Part shown: piece by piece, positions 17,791 through 26,289 of the stretch
Layout: each line of letters begins with the position of its first letter
Numbering within the stretch: the first letter of the stretch is position 1
Source: Turicibacter sanguinis
GTDB taxonomy: Bacteria > Bacillota_I > Bacilli_A > MOL361 > Turicibacteraceae
Length of the DNA: 64,000 bases
Direction of reading: 5' to 3'
Assembly (NCBI RefSeq): GCF_013046825.1
Contig: NZ_CP053187.1
Location: 2,142,001 to 2,206,000, forward strand
Translations under genes and position numbers: made by a program
The notes under the pieces: model-generated
The model's input: only the letters and a program-made list of their open reading frames with translations
What the model was told of the DNA's origin: nothing
The model's database searches: none

Positions 17791-19062
17791 TTAGGATAGG
17801 AGAAGTGACTCATGGTATTTGGATAATTTGTCTTGTGTTTGAAAGGCCATCTTATATTTTCCTTTTTCTAAGTAGAGATTAATCAAAGCAGTGGCATAAC
17901 GTTCATATTGATGGAAATCTGCTGATTGGATGGCGACAGGGATTGCCTCTTTAAGTAGAAAAATTCGAAATAAGTCACCATAAGGATCATGAGTTAAGAA
18001 TTCATAGTATTTAATCAAATAAATGATTTCTTGAGGTAAATCTTTATTTAGTTTAACTTTTTGTATCAGAGATACTTGCTTTGTTGATTGAGCTGACTGA
18101 TAGTATAAATGGAGTAATTTCATTAATGAGGAGGGTGCAGTTGATTCTGAAAATAGCGCTTTTTTATAATATCTTTCGGCTTGATTGTATTCTTTTATCT
18201 TGAAATAATAGTCGCCCATCAAATTTAGTAATCGATTAAGGTAATGGAAAGGATCATCAAGTTTTAGTTGATGATAAAGCTTAAACATGAGGGGAGGAAC
18301 CTTCGTATAGACGTGATTTTTGATGTAATCCTCGCATAAGAGCAACTCGCATTCAAGGGTATATTTCATTAAATATCGACTTGAAAAGCCTTGGAGAGCA
18401 TCGTTTAGATGATGAATAGCTTGAATGGAATGATTGAAATTGAAATAATATTGGGCTAAGTGTAAAGAGAGAAGTGAATTTTCAAGTTTTAAGTGCTGAC
18501 TAAGTTTAAAGGCTAATCGATAATATTTAATGGTTAATATTGGGTTTTTAAGTTTTAAATGGTAGACTCCAACAAAGTGATAGAAGAGGAGACATTCTTC
18601 GAGGGACATATAAGGTTGAAAATTTAATAAGTATTCGTAGGTCAGATGAATCTGATTCAAATGAGATAAAGTCAGATTAATCACGAATTGTTTTAATACC
18701 GTCTGATAAGGGTACGGTTCGGACGATATTTGATAGATAGATTCTAAATAATGGAGGTTACCTTGATCAAGGACTAATCGAAATGAACTCAACCAGTCAT
18801 GATGGGGACTTTTTTTTATGTCAGGGATTGAATCCAGAGTTAGGCGCTTGAGTAAATTTTGAAGGATTTTAGGAGAAGGGTGAATCATTCCTAACTCAAT
18901 TTTGGATAAGGTTGCAGGAGTACAAATTTTATCTGAAACAAATTCGAGCGTTTGATGTTGCCTGATTCGAGATTCTCGAAGGGTTAACCCAACATGAGAA
19001 ATTGGTTTTGGGGAATTAATTTTCATTTCAAGTACTTGTAAGGCATTTTTATAATAATTCAT
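17791..19062 (-). CDS. XRE-family HTH regulator with TPR-like repeats (Rgg/PlcR-type architecture)
   Basis: A 423-residue protein with an N-terminal helix-turn-helix (about residues 24-76, containing RIRQHQTLEFVSDKICTPATLSKIE) and a long all-helical C-terminal part with TPR-like repeats (for example GDYYFKIKEYNQAERYYKKAL). This is the layout of RRNPP regulators (Rgg, PlcR, NprR), which bind a secreted signalling peptide. No obvious peptide gene with a signal sequence lies beside it, so peptide control is inference. CAAGGAGA precedes the ATG by seven bases. The upstream gene reads the same way but has its own terminator. Confidence 0.78.
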   Translation of the reverse strand: MNYYKNALQVLEMKINSPKPISHVGLTLRESRIRQHQTLEFVSDKICTPATLSKIELGMIHPSPKILQNLLKRLTLDSIPDIKKSPHHDWLSSFRLVLDQGNLHYLESIYQISSEPYPYQTVLKQFVINLTLSHLNQIHLTYEYLLNFQPYMSLEECLLFYHFVGVYHLKLKNPILTIKYYRLAFKLSQHLKLENSLLSLHLAQYYFNFNHSIQAIHHLNDALQGFSSRYLMKYTLECELLLCEDYIKNHVYTKVPPLMFKLYHQLKLDDPFHYLNRLLNLMGDYYFKIKEYNQAERYYKKALFSESTAPSSLMKLLHLYYQSAQSTKQVSLIQKVKLNKDLPQEIIYLIKYYEFLTHDPYGDLFRIFLLKEAIPVAIQSADFHQYERYATALINLYLEKGKYKMAFQTQDKLSKYHESLLLS

Positions 19063-19158
19063 AGCGTTCTCCTTGGATATTCAAGATAGTTTTAATTTTA
19101 AAGCGCTTTATCGAATTATGGTATAGATAAATTTGCTATGAACATGGATAAAATTGAT

Positions 19159-19194
19159 GAAAAAAGAGGGATGATGTACCATCATCCCTCTTTT
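19159..19194 (-). terminator. Terminator of the mrp-like gene
   Basis: Perfect 15-bp stem AAAAGAGGGATGATG / CATCATCCCTCTTTT with a three-base loop, flanked by A- and T-rich sequence. It lies just after the minus-strand mrp-like stop. Confidence 0.9.
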
Positions 19195-19198
19195 GAAA

Positions 19199-20218
19199 TT
19201 ATTTAAAAGATTTAATTACTTTATTAGCAAGCCCTAAGTAAGCTAGACCGATTTCTTCATCCATTCCAAAAATAGATTGAGATTGTCCGTTTTGTGGTTG
19301 ACCAATTGGTAGTTGTGCTAATAATTCAACCCCTAATTTTGTGGCCACTTTTTCTCCACCACCAGAACCGAAGATGGCATCAAACGTGTTGCTAACTGGA
19401 TTTGGATAGTATGACATGTTTTCAACAACCCCTAAGATGTTATGTTTCAATGATTTCGCCATATAACCAGATTTAACAGCGATATGAGAAGCCGTTGGGT
19501 GAGGAGTTGAAACTACAATTACGTGAGCTTCTGGGATTAATTTTTGAATATCAATTGCGACGTCTCCTGTTCCTGGAGGTAAATCGATTAACATAAAGTC
19601 AAGATCTTTATCCCATACGACATCATTAAAGAAATGATTTAACATACGATTAAGCATTGGACCACGCCACATTAAAGGTTCATCATTTTCTAAGAAGAAC
19701 TCTGTTGAGATGAGTGGAATGTTTTGAGCTTTTGGTGGGTAGATACGATTTTTGGCATCCACTTCAAATCCTGTTTTCTCCATTTCAAAAATATGAGGAA
19801 TACTAGGACCGTAGATGTCAGCATCGATAATTCCAACCTTTTTACCCAAACGAGAGAGAGCAACAGCTAAGTTCGCCGTAACCGTTGATTTTCCTACGCC
19901 ACCTTTACCTGATGTAATGGCGATGTACTGTGTTTTCTTTTCATTTAATGGTGTTTCTTCCTCTGATTTTGGAAGTTGCTCAAATTGTAACTTGATTCCT
20001 TTGAATTTATAATCAATTTTAACTAATTTTGCAATTTGACGGCTTAGTGTTTTTTCTTCTGATCCGCCTAATGTATCGATAGCCACAATTAATGTGACGA
20101 TTGAATCCTCTTCGTTGACTGCTAAATGACGAATACTTTGTGTTTCGCCAAGAGATTTATTTGTACTAGGATCAACTAGTTGTTCTAATGCTTGTTTAAT
20201 TTGATCTTTTAAACTCAT
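19199..20218 (-). CDS. Mrp/NBP35-family iron-sulfur carrier ATPase
   Basis: A 339-residue P-loop ATPase. The N-terminal domain (about 1-90) is MIP18-like; then [20 protein letters not shown] (deviant Walker A), [12 protein letters not shown] and [12 protein letters not shown] follow as in ApbC/Mrp/SalA proteins, which carry or insert Fe-S clusters. The CxxC pair that some members have near NMSYY is missing here: the sequence reads [11 protein letters not shown] chose the ATG at 20218 with AGGAGA upstream; the longer frame start at 20263 has no ribosome binding site. Confidence 0.87.
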   Translation of the reverse strand: MSLKDQIKQALEQLVDPSTNKSLGETQSIRHLAVNEEDSIVTLIVAIDTLGGSEEKTLSRQIAKLVKIDYKFKGIKLQFEQLPKSEEETPLNEKKTQYIAITSGKGGVGKSTVTANLAVALSRLGKKVGIIDADIYGPSIPHIFEMEKTGFEVDAKNRIYPPKAQNIPLISTEFFLENDEPLMWRGPMLNRMLNHFFNDVVWDKDLDFMLIDLPPGTGDVAIDIQKLIPEAHVIVVSTPHPTASHIAVKSGYMAKSLKHNILGVVENMSYYPNPVSNTFDAIFGSGGGEKVATKLGVELLAQLPIGQPQNGQSQSIFGMDEEIGLAYLGLANKVIKSFK

Positions 20219-20284
20219 GACCGATGTCTCCTTTGTTAATGTTCTGTGCTCATTATACACCAAAATCCTAAAATAAGTTAATGA

Positions 20285-21478
20285 TTAACTCTTTAAAAAA
20301 ATCGGGAAATTCTTAAATTCCGCTTGAATGAGAGTTGTACAGTGAGGTTCGGGTAAAATACAACTATAAGCAGCTGTTACCGCCTGCTCGTGAAGTAAGA
20401 ACGGATGTCCCTTTGAATCAAATTTGCTATAAATGGGCACGTTAATTTGTTTCTTATGAAGTTTTAAATACTGTCTTCCTTTAGATGAAGCGCCTAAAAT
20501 TCGAATATAAGGCGCTCCTTTGTCTAATTCCTGTACCAATTCTTTTGTGGTATGCGTCAAAATGTTAGCACAAATTCGTTGAAGTCTTGTTCTAGTATAG
20601 CGTTTTGTTTTAACTTTTTTCATAAAGTCTTCAAAATCTGTACTATCCATCATGGCAGCGTATAGACGATGCTCAATTCCTTCTTCAACGTCATGAATCA
20701 TTTTTAAAGACCTAGGCGTTAGGGTTAAAATTTTCTGTTTTAGGAATGGAAAATAAGATTCCCACGTGTGATAGGTCTTGGTTAGTTCATAATTTTGTTC
20801 TAAAAGTTGATGCACTATTTTGGGAACATAGTTTTCATAAGGTTGCCCTGTTTCTCTTAAATGACGAATTGAGGTAGCACTCGAGAGTTCATGATGAGTA
20901 GGTAACACATCATGGTAATCACTATGAAGACGCTTGATGGTTTTGACGGATAGATTACTCTTTAAATCGTTAACGGCACGAATATAGTAAACCCCAAGGG
21001 TATTATTAGGCAGTGTTCCGAGTGTCGTATCTAAGTTTAAAGAGGTTAACGCTTTTTGATGAGCGAGTGGGACACTGTCCCCAAGTTTAATGAAGTTTTG
21101 AAGCTCTTTTTGAAAGTTTTCACTTTTAGAAATAGACTCCAATCTTTTTAAATCGTCAATTTTTCCGCTTTCGCTACCAAAAATTAAGTCATTCGCATGT
21201 ATTTGTGTTAAAATAGAAACAGCCCCTTTAGCAAATAGGTCCGCGTGCTGGCAACTAAAGACATATGGAAGCTCGATCACTAAATCAGCTCCATTTGCTA
21301 AAGCCATTTTTGTACGTTCCCATTTGTTAATGACGGCTGGTTCGCCACGTTGAGTAAAATGCCCGCTCATTACGACAATTAATACATCTCCTTGAGATTG
21401 TTTTAAACTCTGTTTTAAATGATACAGATGTCCATTATGAAACGGATTATATTCAACAATTAAGCCAGTGGCCTTCAT
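20285..21478 (-). CDS. tmcAL: tRNA(Met) cytidine acetate ligase TmcAL (YlbM)
   Basis: A 397-residue protein of the TmcAL family, which acetylates the wobble cytidine of elongator tRNA-Met using acetate and ATP. The N-terminal nucleotidyltransferase motif is VEYNPFHNGHLYHL (residues 8-21), followed by VVMSGHFTQRGEPA and FGSESG. Length matches the family. It stands divergent from the DUF177-rpmF operon, the same arrangement as ylbM/ylbN-rpmF in Bacillus. GGAAGGTGATACC lies upstream of the ATG. Confidence 0.93.
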   Translation of the reverse strand: MKATGLIVEYNPFHNGHLYHLKQSLKQSQGDVLIVVMSGHFTQRGEPAVINKWERTKMALANGADLVIELPYVFSCQHADLFAKGAVSILTQIHANDLIFGSESGKIDDLKRLESISKSENFQKELQNFIKLGDSVPLAHQKALTSLNLDTTLGTLPNNTLGVYYIRAVNDLKSNLSVKTIKRLHSDYHDVLPTHHELSSATSIRHLRETGQPYENYVPKIVHQLLEQNYELTKTYHTWESYFPFLKQKILTLTPRSLKMIHDVEEGIEHRLYAAMMDSTDFEDFMKKVKTKRYTRTRLQRICANILTHTTKELVQELDKGAPYIRILGASSKGRQYLKLHKKQINVPIYSKFDSKGHPFLLHEQAVTAAYSCILPEPHCTTLIQAEFKNFPIFLKS

Positions 21479-21618
21479 GGTATCACCTTCCTATTCATTA
21501 TTATATCAAAGATGCATTGAGATTAATATGATGGATGGTTATATTCAGGTTAAGTGTCGGCTTAGACATAAAAAATTAAGATTAGTAAGACTACGACATC
21601 TTTTTTTGATTTGAGTTG

Positions 21619-21647
21619 TTGACAATGAAGAAAAAAGTATGTATAAT
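21619..21647 (+). promoter_or_regulatory. Consensus sigma-A promoter of the DUF177-rpmF operon
   Basis: TTGACA (21619-21624), 17-base spacer, TATAAT (21642-21647): a perfect match to consensus in both boxes and spacing. The likely start site is near 21654, consistent with the ATG at 21677. Confidence 0.9.
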
Positions 21648-21676
21648 GTAGTCTGTTGCAATTAGAGGTGATTGTA

Positions 21677-22198
21677 ATGAAATGGGCTATCGCTCAGCTT
21701 ATAAAACAAGGTTCACAAATCTTTGAAATTGACGAATTAGTTGATTTTTCAGATGTTGTGAAGCATCATGATGAAATTCGTAAACTATCGAAAGTTAAAG
21801 TCACAGGAACTGGACAATTACAAGGTAAAAAAGTAGTGTTCAACCTTCATATTGAAGGAAGCATGACATTACCGTGTGCATTAACACTTGAAGATGTAGA
21901 ATATCCATTTAGCGTTGATACAGTTGAGATCTTCGTTTTAGATAGTGCTCTATATGAAGAAGGTGACGATGAAATCCTAGTAACTGGAACAACTGTCGAA
22001 TTAGCACCGGTTATCTTACAAAATATCATGTTAGAGAAACCTTTACGTGTCGTAAAAGAAGGTGCTTACGAAGAAATGAAAAAACAAGGGATCGAATTCG
22101 AATCAGAAGAAGATTTGCACGAATCAGAACCTGTTCAAAAAATAGATCCTCGATTAGCAGTTTTATCAAAATTGCTAAATGATACTCAAGATAATTAG
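21677..22198 (+). CDS. YceD/DUF177 family protein (YlbN)
   Basis: A 173-residue protein of the DUF177 family, found upstream of rpmF in most bacteria. The [19 protein letters not shown] segment is the typical core, here with a single cysteine. The plant homologue helps 23S rRNA accumulate, and the bacterial protein is thought to act in ribosome assembly. ATG 21677 is preferred over the upstream TTG, with AGAGGTG six bases before it. It is 11 bases from rpmF and shares its strong promoter. Confidence 0.9.
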   Translation: MKWAIAQLIKQGSQIFEIDELVDFSDVVKHHDEIRKLSKVKVTGTGQLQGKKVVFNLHIEGSMTLPCALTLEDVEYPFSVDTVEIFVLDSALYEEGDDEILVTGTTVELAPVILQNIMLEKPLRVVKEGAYEEMKKQGIEFESEEDLHESEPVQKIDPRLAVLSKLLNDTQDN

Positions 22199-22209
22199 GA
22201 GGTGTCAAA

Positions 22210-22389
22210 ATGGCTGTACCACAAAGAAGAACATCTAAAACTGCAAAACGTAAACGTCGTACTCACTTCAAATTAGAAGTACCAGGTATGGTAGCTTGCC
22301 CACAATGTGGAGAAATGAAATTATCTCACCGTGTATGTGGAACTTGCGGAACTTACAAAGGACGCGAAGTAGTAAAAACTGAAGAATAA
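22210..22389 (+). CDS. rpmF: 50S ribosomal protein L32
   Basis: A 59-residue protein, [20 protein letters not shown] at the start, with CPQC and CGTC pairs forming a zinc ribbon (the C+ form of L32). GGAGGTG lies just before the ATG and overlaps the end of the upstream gene region. It is part of the large ribosomal subunit. A perfect palindrome and then an intrinsic terminator follow the stop. Confidence 0.98.
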   Translation: MAVPQRRTSKTAKRKRRTHFKLEVPGMVACPQCGEMKLSHRVCGTCGTYKGREVVKTEE

Positions 22390-22397
22390 TACTTTGT

Positions 22398-22413
22398 TAA
22401 TGGGCCCATTAAT
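22398..22413. repeat. 16-bp perfect palindrome
   Basis: TTAATGGG / CCCATTAA lies between the rpmF stop and its terminator. It could be a protein-binding site or an RNA stem without a loop; nothing nearby identifies the binder. Confidence 0.7.
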
Positions 22414-22423
22414 AAAGGTTTGG

Positions 22424-22453
22424 AACCAGAGCAGAAATGCTCTGGTTTTTGTT
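22424..22453 (+). terminator. Terminator of the DUF177-rpmF operon
   Basis: Stem AACCAGAGCA / TGCTCTGGTT with a GAAA loop and a T-run. Confidence 0.92.
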
Positions 22454-22455
22454 TG

Positions 22456-22657
22456 TGGGGTCCCCATCCCTCGAAGAGGGTATCCTCAAATGATGGGGCT
22501 TTTCCTTATGGTGTTAAGTGACTTAACTCACCGCTTTAGTGCAACTATACTCCGTGCTCGGCGGAGTTATCCTTAAATGGTAGTCGAGGCGAGGGCAAAG
22601 ACCATACGATAAGAAATAATCTAGATTAAAGAAGCAATCGAAAGGTTGCTTCTTTTT
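22456..22657 (+). ncRNA. Candidate structured RNA, copy 1 of a tandem family
   Basis: Three parts are visible. First, an outer stem CCCCAT (22462-22467) / ATGGGG (22493-22498) encloses the hairpin CCCTC-GAA-GAGGG; GAGG can instead pair with the CCTC that follows. Second, a conserved block TTAAGTGACTTAACTCACC (from 22514) with CTTTAGT leads to a hairpin ACTCCG (22549-22554) / CGGAGT (22562-22567) with a seven-base loop. Third, a terminator AAAGAAGCAA / TTGCTTC plus T-run ends it at 22657. No open frame of note covers it. The rpmF terminator lies directly upstream, so a promoter of its own or readthrough would be needed. I know no Rfam family that it matches. Confidence 0.55.
22628..22657 (+). 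terminator. Terminator ending RNA copy 1
   Basis: GAAGCAA / TTGCTTC stem, eight-base loop, five T. Confidence 0.85.
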
Positions 22658-22682
22658 ATGTGCTTCGAAAATTTTAGGGGGG

Positions 22683-22845
22683 CCCCATCCCTCGAAGAGG
22701 GTATCCTCAAATGATGGGGCTTTTCCTTGTGGTGTTAAGTGACTTAACTTACCACTTTAGTGCAACTATATGCCGAGTGAAGCGAGGCGATTTCATAGTT
22801 GATAGTCGAGGTGTGAGCAAAGACCATATTAGAAGAAGAAGTCGA
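22683..22845 (+). ncRNA. Candidate structured RNA, copy 2
   Basis: Bases 22683-22769 repeat 22462-22548 with three substitutions in 87. The variable part then diverges: the hairpin becomes a GCC/GGC stem (about 22772-22788), and the AACTAT / ATAGTT pairing around it is complete. AGTCGAG and GCAAAGACCATA are kept. It has no terminator of its own and runs into copy 3. Identity this high beside changed but paired stems suggests RNA structure under selection. Confidence 0.55.
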
Positions 22846-22991
22846 TATTAAGTGACTGAAATTACCGCTTTAGTATAACGATACTTCAGGTATGGTGGAG
22901 TGATCCTTCATCAGTAGGTGAGTCGAGAGCTGAACGTATCTGATAAGAAATAGTCTAATTTTAAAGGAGCGACCAATGGTTGCCTCTTTTT
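22846..22991 (+). ncRNA. Candidate structured RNA, copy 3 (lacks the 5' hairpin)
   Basis: The most diverged copy. It has ATTAAGTGACTGAAATTACC and CTTTAGTATAACGATA in place of the copy 1 core. The hairpin is ACTTCA (22883-22888) / TGGAGT (22896-22901), again six pairs and a seven-base loop although the sequence differs from copy 1. AGTCGAG and GATAAGAAATA follow. An imperfect terminator stem with TTTTT ends it at about 22991. The CCCCAT...ATGGGG domain is absent. Confidence 0.5.
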
Positions 22992-23084
22992 ATGTGGCGT
23001 GGAGTTGAGGATTAAAAAAGAGGAACTAGAGAATTTTCTATTAGATAAGCATAAATTATTTAATAGAATTTTTTTATTTTGGTA

Positions 23085-23460
23085 AAATAATGGGATTAAT
23101 GTTCGAATAGAGAATGTTCCGGGGAATCAGGATCAATAGGTCAATCATTAATAGGGTGTTTAAGGTAGTCCCAGAAGAGATCGGCGAGACACCTTAACTT
23201 TTAATCAGTAAAAGGGAGGTTATAAGTGTTTGATGATCAATTTGATTTCGATTATTAGCTATTAATTAACTAAATTTTGAGTTTAAATTGTATCGATACG
23301 ATATATGATAATGTTTACATATTTAAAATTGTACGTATAAAAAAGCTCTAATTTATCTATAATTGTGTTACAATTAGGACGAAAAAGACATAACCATTTA
23401 CGAGAGTGTATGAGTTTTCTCGCGATCATCATTAAACATTGTGTTTTTTAGATAGAAGGA
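23085..23460 (+). other. Leader-like region before the choline-kinase-like gene, with a 10-codon frame
   Basis: Bases around 23155-23195 can form GGTGTTT / AGACACC with further pairing inside, without a T-run. A reading frame GTG 23226 to TAG 23258 would encode the acidic peptide MFDDQFDFDY; GGGAGG stands eight bases before it. A TATAAT lies at 23358-23363 but without a -35 at normal distance. Nothing here matches a riboswitch I know. Confidence 0.35.
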
Positions 23461-23469
23461 GTGACACTT

Positions 23470-24351
23470 ATGGAATCAATTATCAAATCTGTAACGGCAA
23501 AAGCTTTAGGAGTAGATGAATCAAATGTTATCATTGATCATCGTTTAATGGGGGGGATGTCAAACTTCACTTATGTGGTTGAAGTAGAAGGAGCTAAATA
23601 TACGTTTAGAATTCCTGGAAAAAATGCAGAAGTGTTTGTTGACCGCCAAGAAGAAAAAGAAAATATCGCGATTATTGATGCAGTAGGAATCAATAATGAG
23701 ACGATTTATGTCGATGTTGAAAAAGGATATAAAATTGCTAAGTTTGTGGAGGGAACTCCATTGAGTGAAGCAGAAGATGCACAACCTTACTTAGATGAAG
23801 TGGCAGTTGTTTTGCATAAACTTCATGATTCAGGATTAAAAGCGGTGAATGATTATCGCCCTTATGACCGATTAGATGCTTATGAAAAGTTGGTAAGTGA
23901 TAAGGGTGAGTATCATACTGAGAAATATTTTGAATTAAAAGAAGAATTTTTAGGATATCGTTCCTTCTTAGATCAATTTCCATTAGTGATTTGTCACAAT
24001 GATAGCCAAATTTCAAACATGGTGGTTGAAGCAGATCACACGTATTTATTAGATTGGGAGTTTGCAGGAAATAATGATCCGATGTATGATGTGGCTTGTG
24101 TTGGAAACAAGGATTTCGAGTTAGCATTAGCCTTTTTGCCGATTTATTTAGGCCGTGAGCCAAAAGTCGAGGAGTTAAAGCGTCTTTATTTATGGCGTGC
24201 TTTCCAATGCTTACAATGGCATAATGTTGCGTTATATAAAGACTTAATTGGATTAAGTGAGGACCTTCATTTAAATTTCAAGACGATTGCAAGCATGTAT
24301 TCAATGAAAGCTGAACAGTTCCTAACAGAAGTTAAACAATTTGAAGCATAG
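23470..24351 (+). CDS. Choline/ethanolamine kinase-like phosphotransferase (APH fold)
   Basis: A 293-residue protein of the APH/choline kinase superfamily. Visible motifs are GGMSNFTY (nucleotide-binding loop), VICHNDSQISNM (catalytic HND loop) and LLDWEFAGNNDPMYDVA (metal-binding DWE). LicA-type choline kinases and thiamine kinases share this layout, so the substrate is uncertain. No lic operon lies nearby. ATG 23470 has AGGAG eight bases upstream. A terminator follows. Confidence 0.82.
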   Translation: MESIIKSVTAKALGVDESNVIIDHRLMGGMSNFTYVVEVEGAKYTFRIPGKNAEVFVDRQEEKENIAIIDAVGINNETIYVDVEKGYKIAKFVEGTPLSEAEDAQPYLDEVAVVLHKLHDSGLKAVNDYRPYDRLDAYEKLVSDKGEYHTEKYFELKEEFLGYRSFLDQFPLVICHNDSQISNMVVEADHTYLLDWEFAGNNDPMYDVACVGNKDFELALAFLPIYLGREPKVEELKRLYLWRAFQCLQWHNVALYKDLIGLSEDLHLNFKTIASMYSMKAEQFLTEVKQFEA

Positions 24352-24353
24352 TC

Positions 24354-24385
24354 AAAGGCTGAGAAGAAATTCTCAGCTTTTTTGT
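24354..24385 (+). terminator. Intrinsic terminator
   Basis: GCTGAGAA / TTCTCAGC stem with a GAAA-type loop and six T. Confidence 0.92.
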
Positions 24386-24470
24386 TTCAAATAAGAGGGA
24401 TTGGTCAAAACTATTCATATCTATTAGATGAACAGATTAAAATGATAAAGATGGAAAGAAGGGGTTAAAC

Positions 24471-25121
24471 ATGTGGCTCATAGCGATTTATCAAATGTTA
24501 TTTAGTGTTGTTAATTGGTCGACGTCTATGGGTCAAGAGATAGTGGAGGAGATTGAGATGCAAGGATTTAAAATCATGACACTACAAGAACGATATGGTG
24601 ATGAAGTAAAACAATGGGTTTATTTAGATGAAAGTGTTTTGGGTTATGATGATTTACGTTATTTATCGGTATTGCATTTTGGTTTTGATGGATATATTTA
24701 TGAAGGTGAAATCATTGTTAATCAAAAAGTAGCGGATGAGGTGCTATCTATTTTTAAAGAGTTATACGGGATGAGATATCCGATTGAAAAAATGAAAGTG
24801 ATGAGCTGTTATGGTGGTTCAGATGAGTTATCAATGATGGATAACAACAGCAGTGGATTTAATTTTAGAGAAATAACAGATGGTGGGAAGTTATCAAAGC
24901 ATGCGCTTGGACTTGCAATTGATTTAAACCCACGGATTAATCCGTATATTAAATCAGGCACTGTATTGCCAAGCAATGGGGTTAGCTTTGTAGACCGAAA
25001 TCAATGCATTCAGGGAATGATTAAACAGGGAGATTGTGTGTATCAGATTTTTAAGCGATATGGTTGGACATGGGGGGGAGATTGGACATCGCTTAAAGAT
25101 TATCAACATTTTGAAAAATAA
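24471..25121 (+). CDS. M15-family D,D- or L,D-peptidase (VanY/CwlK-like)
   Basis: A 216-residue protein. The N-terminal hydrophobic stretch (about 1-18) may be a membrane anchor. The M15 zinc motif SKHALGLAIDLNP (H and D ligands, about residues 141-153) and the C-terminal KDYQHFE are present. M15_4 enzymes cut the peptide stem of peptidoglycan. A run GSDELSMMDNNSSGFNFR precedes the zinc motif, as in related proteins. GAAGGGG lies before ATG 24471. It ends on a terminator shared with ispH. Confidence 0.85.
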   Translation: MWLIAIYQMLFSVVNWSTSMGQEIVEEIEMQGFKIMTLQERYGDEVKQWVYLDESVLGYDDLRYLSVLHFGFDGYIYEGEIIVNQKVADEVLSIFKELYGMRYPIEKMKVMSCYGGSDELSMMDNNSSGFNFREITDGGKLSKHALGLAIDLNPRINPYIKSGTVLPSNGVSFVDRNQCIQGMIKQGDCVYQIFKRYGWTWGGDWTSLKDYQHFEK

Positions 25122-25150
25122 ATAAAGCCAGGACAATCCTGGCTTTATTT
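25121..25150. terminator. Bidirectional terminator
   Basis: AATAAAGCCAGGA / TCCTGGCTTTATT with a three-base loop, lying between the M15 peptidase gene and the convergent ispH. Confidence 0.9.
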
Positions 25151-26086
25151 GCGTTTAAATAACACTTTATCACTTGTAATATGTGAGGTTGTATCCCACG
25201 TTGAGGCATCTAATTCATCATAAGCTTCTAAGAAATCAATGACTTCTTTGGTGATTGGAGTTGGAGTTGAAGCTCCTGCCGTAATCGCAACTGTTTCAAC
25301 GCCCTTTAACCACTCTAAATTTAAATCACTTAAATCTGCGATTCGATAGGATGGTGTGTTAGCACGTTCAACTGAAATTTGTGATAAACGGGCCGTATTA
25401 TTACTGTGTGGATCCCCTACGACAATTGTTAAATCGGCTGCACCTGCTTGATTTGCTACCGCTTCTTGACGAACCTGAGTTGCGTTACAAATTTCTTTAA
25501 TGAAGATCGCTTTTGGGAATTTTTCTTTGATTTTTTCAGAAAGAGAAAAAACATCCCATAAACTCATCGTCGTTTGATTGGTAATGATGATTTTATCATT
25601 GGAGATTTGTAAGTTTTCAAGTTCGTTGGCATTTGAAATTAAATGAATGTGATGTTCATCAACACCAAGTGCGCCCTCTGTTTCTGGATGACCATTTTTT
25701 CCAATATAAATGACATCATACCCTAAGTCAATGTGTTCTTTCATTAACGTATGTGTTTTAATCACATCTTTACAGCTAGCGTCAATGACATAAAGTCCTT
25801 TGTCAATTGCTTTTTGTTTAACGATGGGAGAGATACCATGTGCTGTGAAAATAACGGTTCCTGATTCAATTTGATCAAGAAGCTCAGCACGTGTTTTTTT
25901 CTTATCATCAATGGTAATCACCCCGAGTTGATTGATAGCATCTGTTATATGTTCATTATGAACAATCATTCCTAAAACATAGATTGGGCGTGGAAGTGTC
26001 TCATCATGTGCCGCGCTTTGAACTATATTTAAAGCACTGATCACACCTTGGCAATAACCACGTGGAGCAATTTTAATGACGTTCAT
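25145..26086 (-). CDS. ispH: 4-hydroxy-3-methylbut-2-enyl diphosphate reductase IspH
   Basis: A 313-residue Fe-S enzyme, last step of the MEP isoprenoid pathway (HMBPP to IPP and DMAPP). The three cluster cysteines are visible in GYCQGV (C12-13), DASCKDV and EICNATQ, and the catalytic region TNQTTMS is present. Together with ispG at 29865 it shows that this organism uses the MEP route. Divergent from cshB, as B. subtilis keeps ispH (yqfP) close to cshB and nfo. AGAGGTGACTATCC lies upstream of the start. Confidence 0.95.
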   Translation of the reverse strand: MNVIKIAPRGYCQGVISALNIVQSAAHDETLPRPIYVLGMIVHNEHITDAINQLGVITIDDKKKTRAELLDQIESGTVIFTAHGISPIVKQKAIDKGLYVIDASCKDVIKTHTLMKEHIDLGYDVIYIGKNGHPETEGALGVDEHHIHLISNANELENLQISNDKIIITNQTTMSLWDVFSLSEKIKEKFPKAIFIKEICNATQVRQEAVANQAGAADLTIVVGDPHSNNTARLSQISVERANTPSYRIADLSDLNLEWLKGVETVAITAGASTPTPITKEVIDFLEAYDELDASTWDTTSHITSDKVLFKRK

Positions 26087-26289
26087 GGATAGTCACCTCT
26101 TTTTATAATTTGTCTTATTATATCATATTTTAGTGTTTATCTCCTAATAATAAAGAATATAGGTTGAATTTGGTGGTCAAACTTTGGTAAGATAGAATTT
26201 GTGCGTAAAAAGGAATTACAACTTAGATAGAAATCATGGTTTATGAATGATTAAAGTTAGTCATACTAACAATTGAAGGAGTGGTATTA

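Noticed and set aside
22394-22576. 60-codon open frame in the tandem RNA region
   Set aside because: It runs across the rpmF terminator and the conserved stems and lacks a ribosome binding site; substitutions among copies follow pairing, not codons.
23100-23140. GTTCGAAT, like a tRNA T-loop
   Set aside because: No acceptor stem, anticodon arm or other tRNA element can be folded around it.
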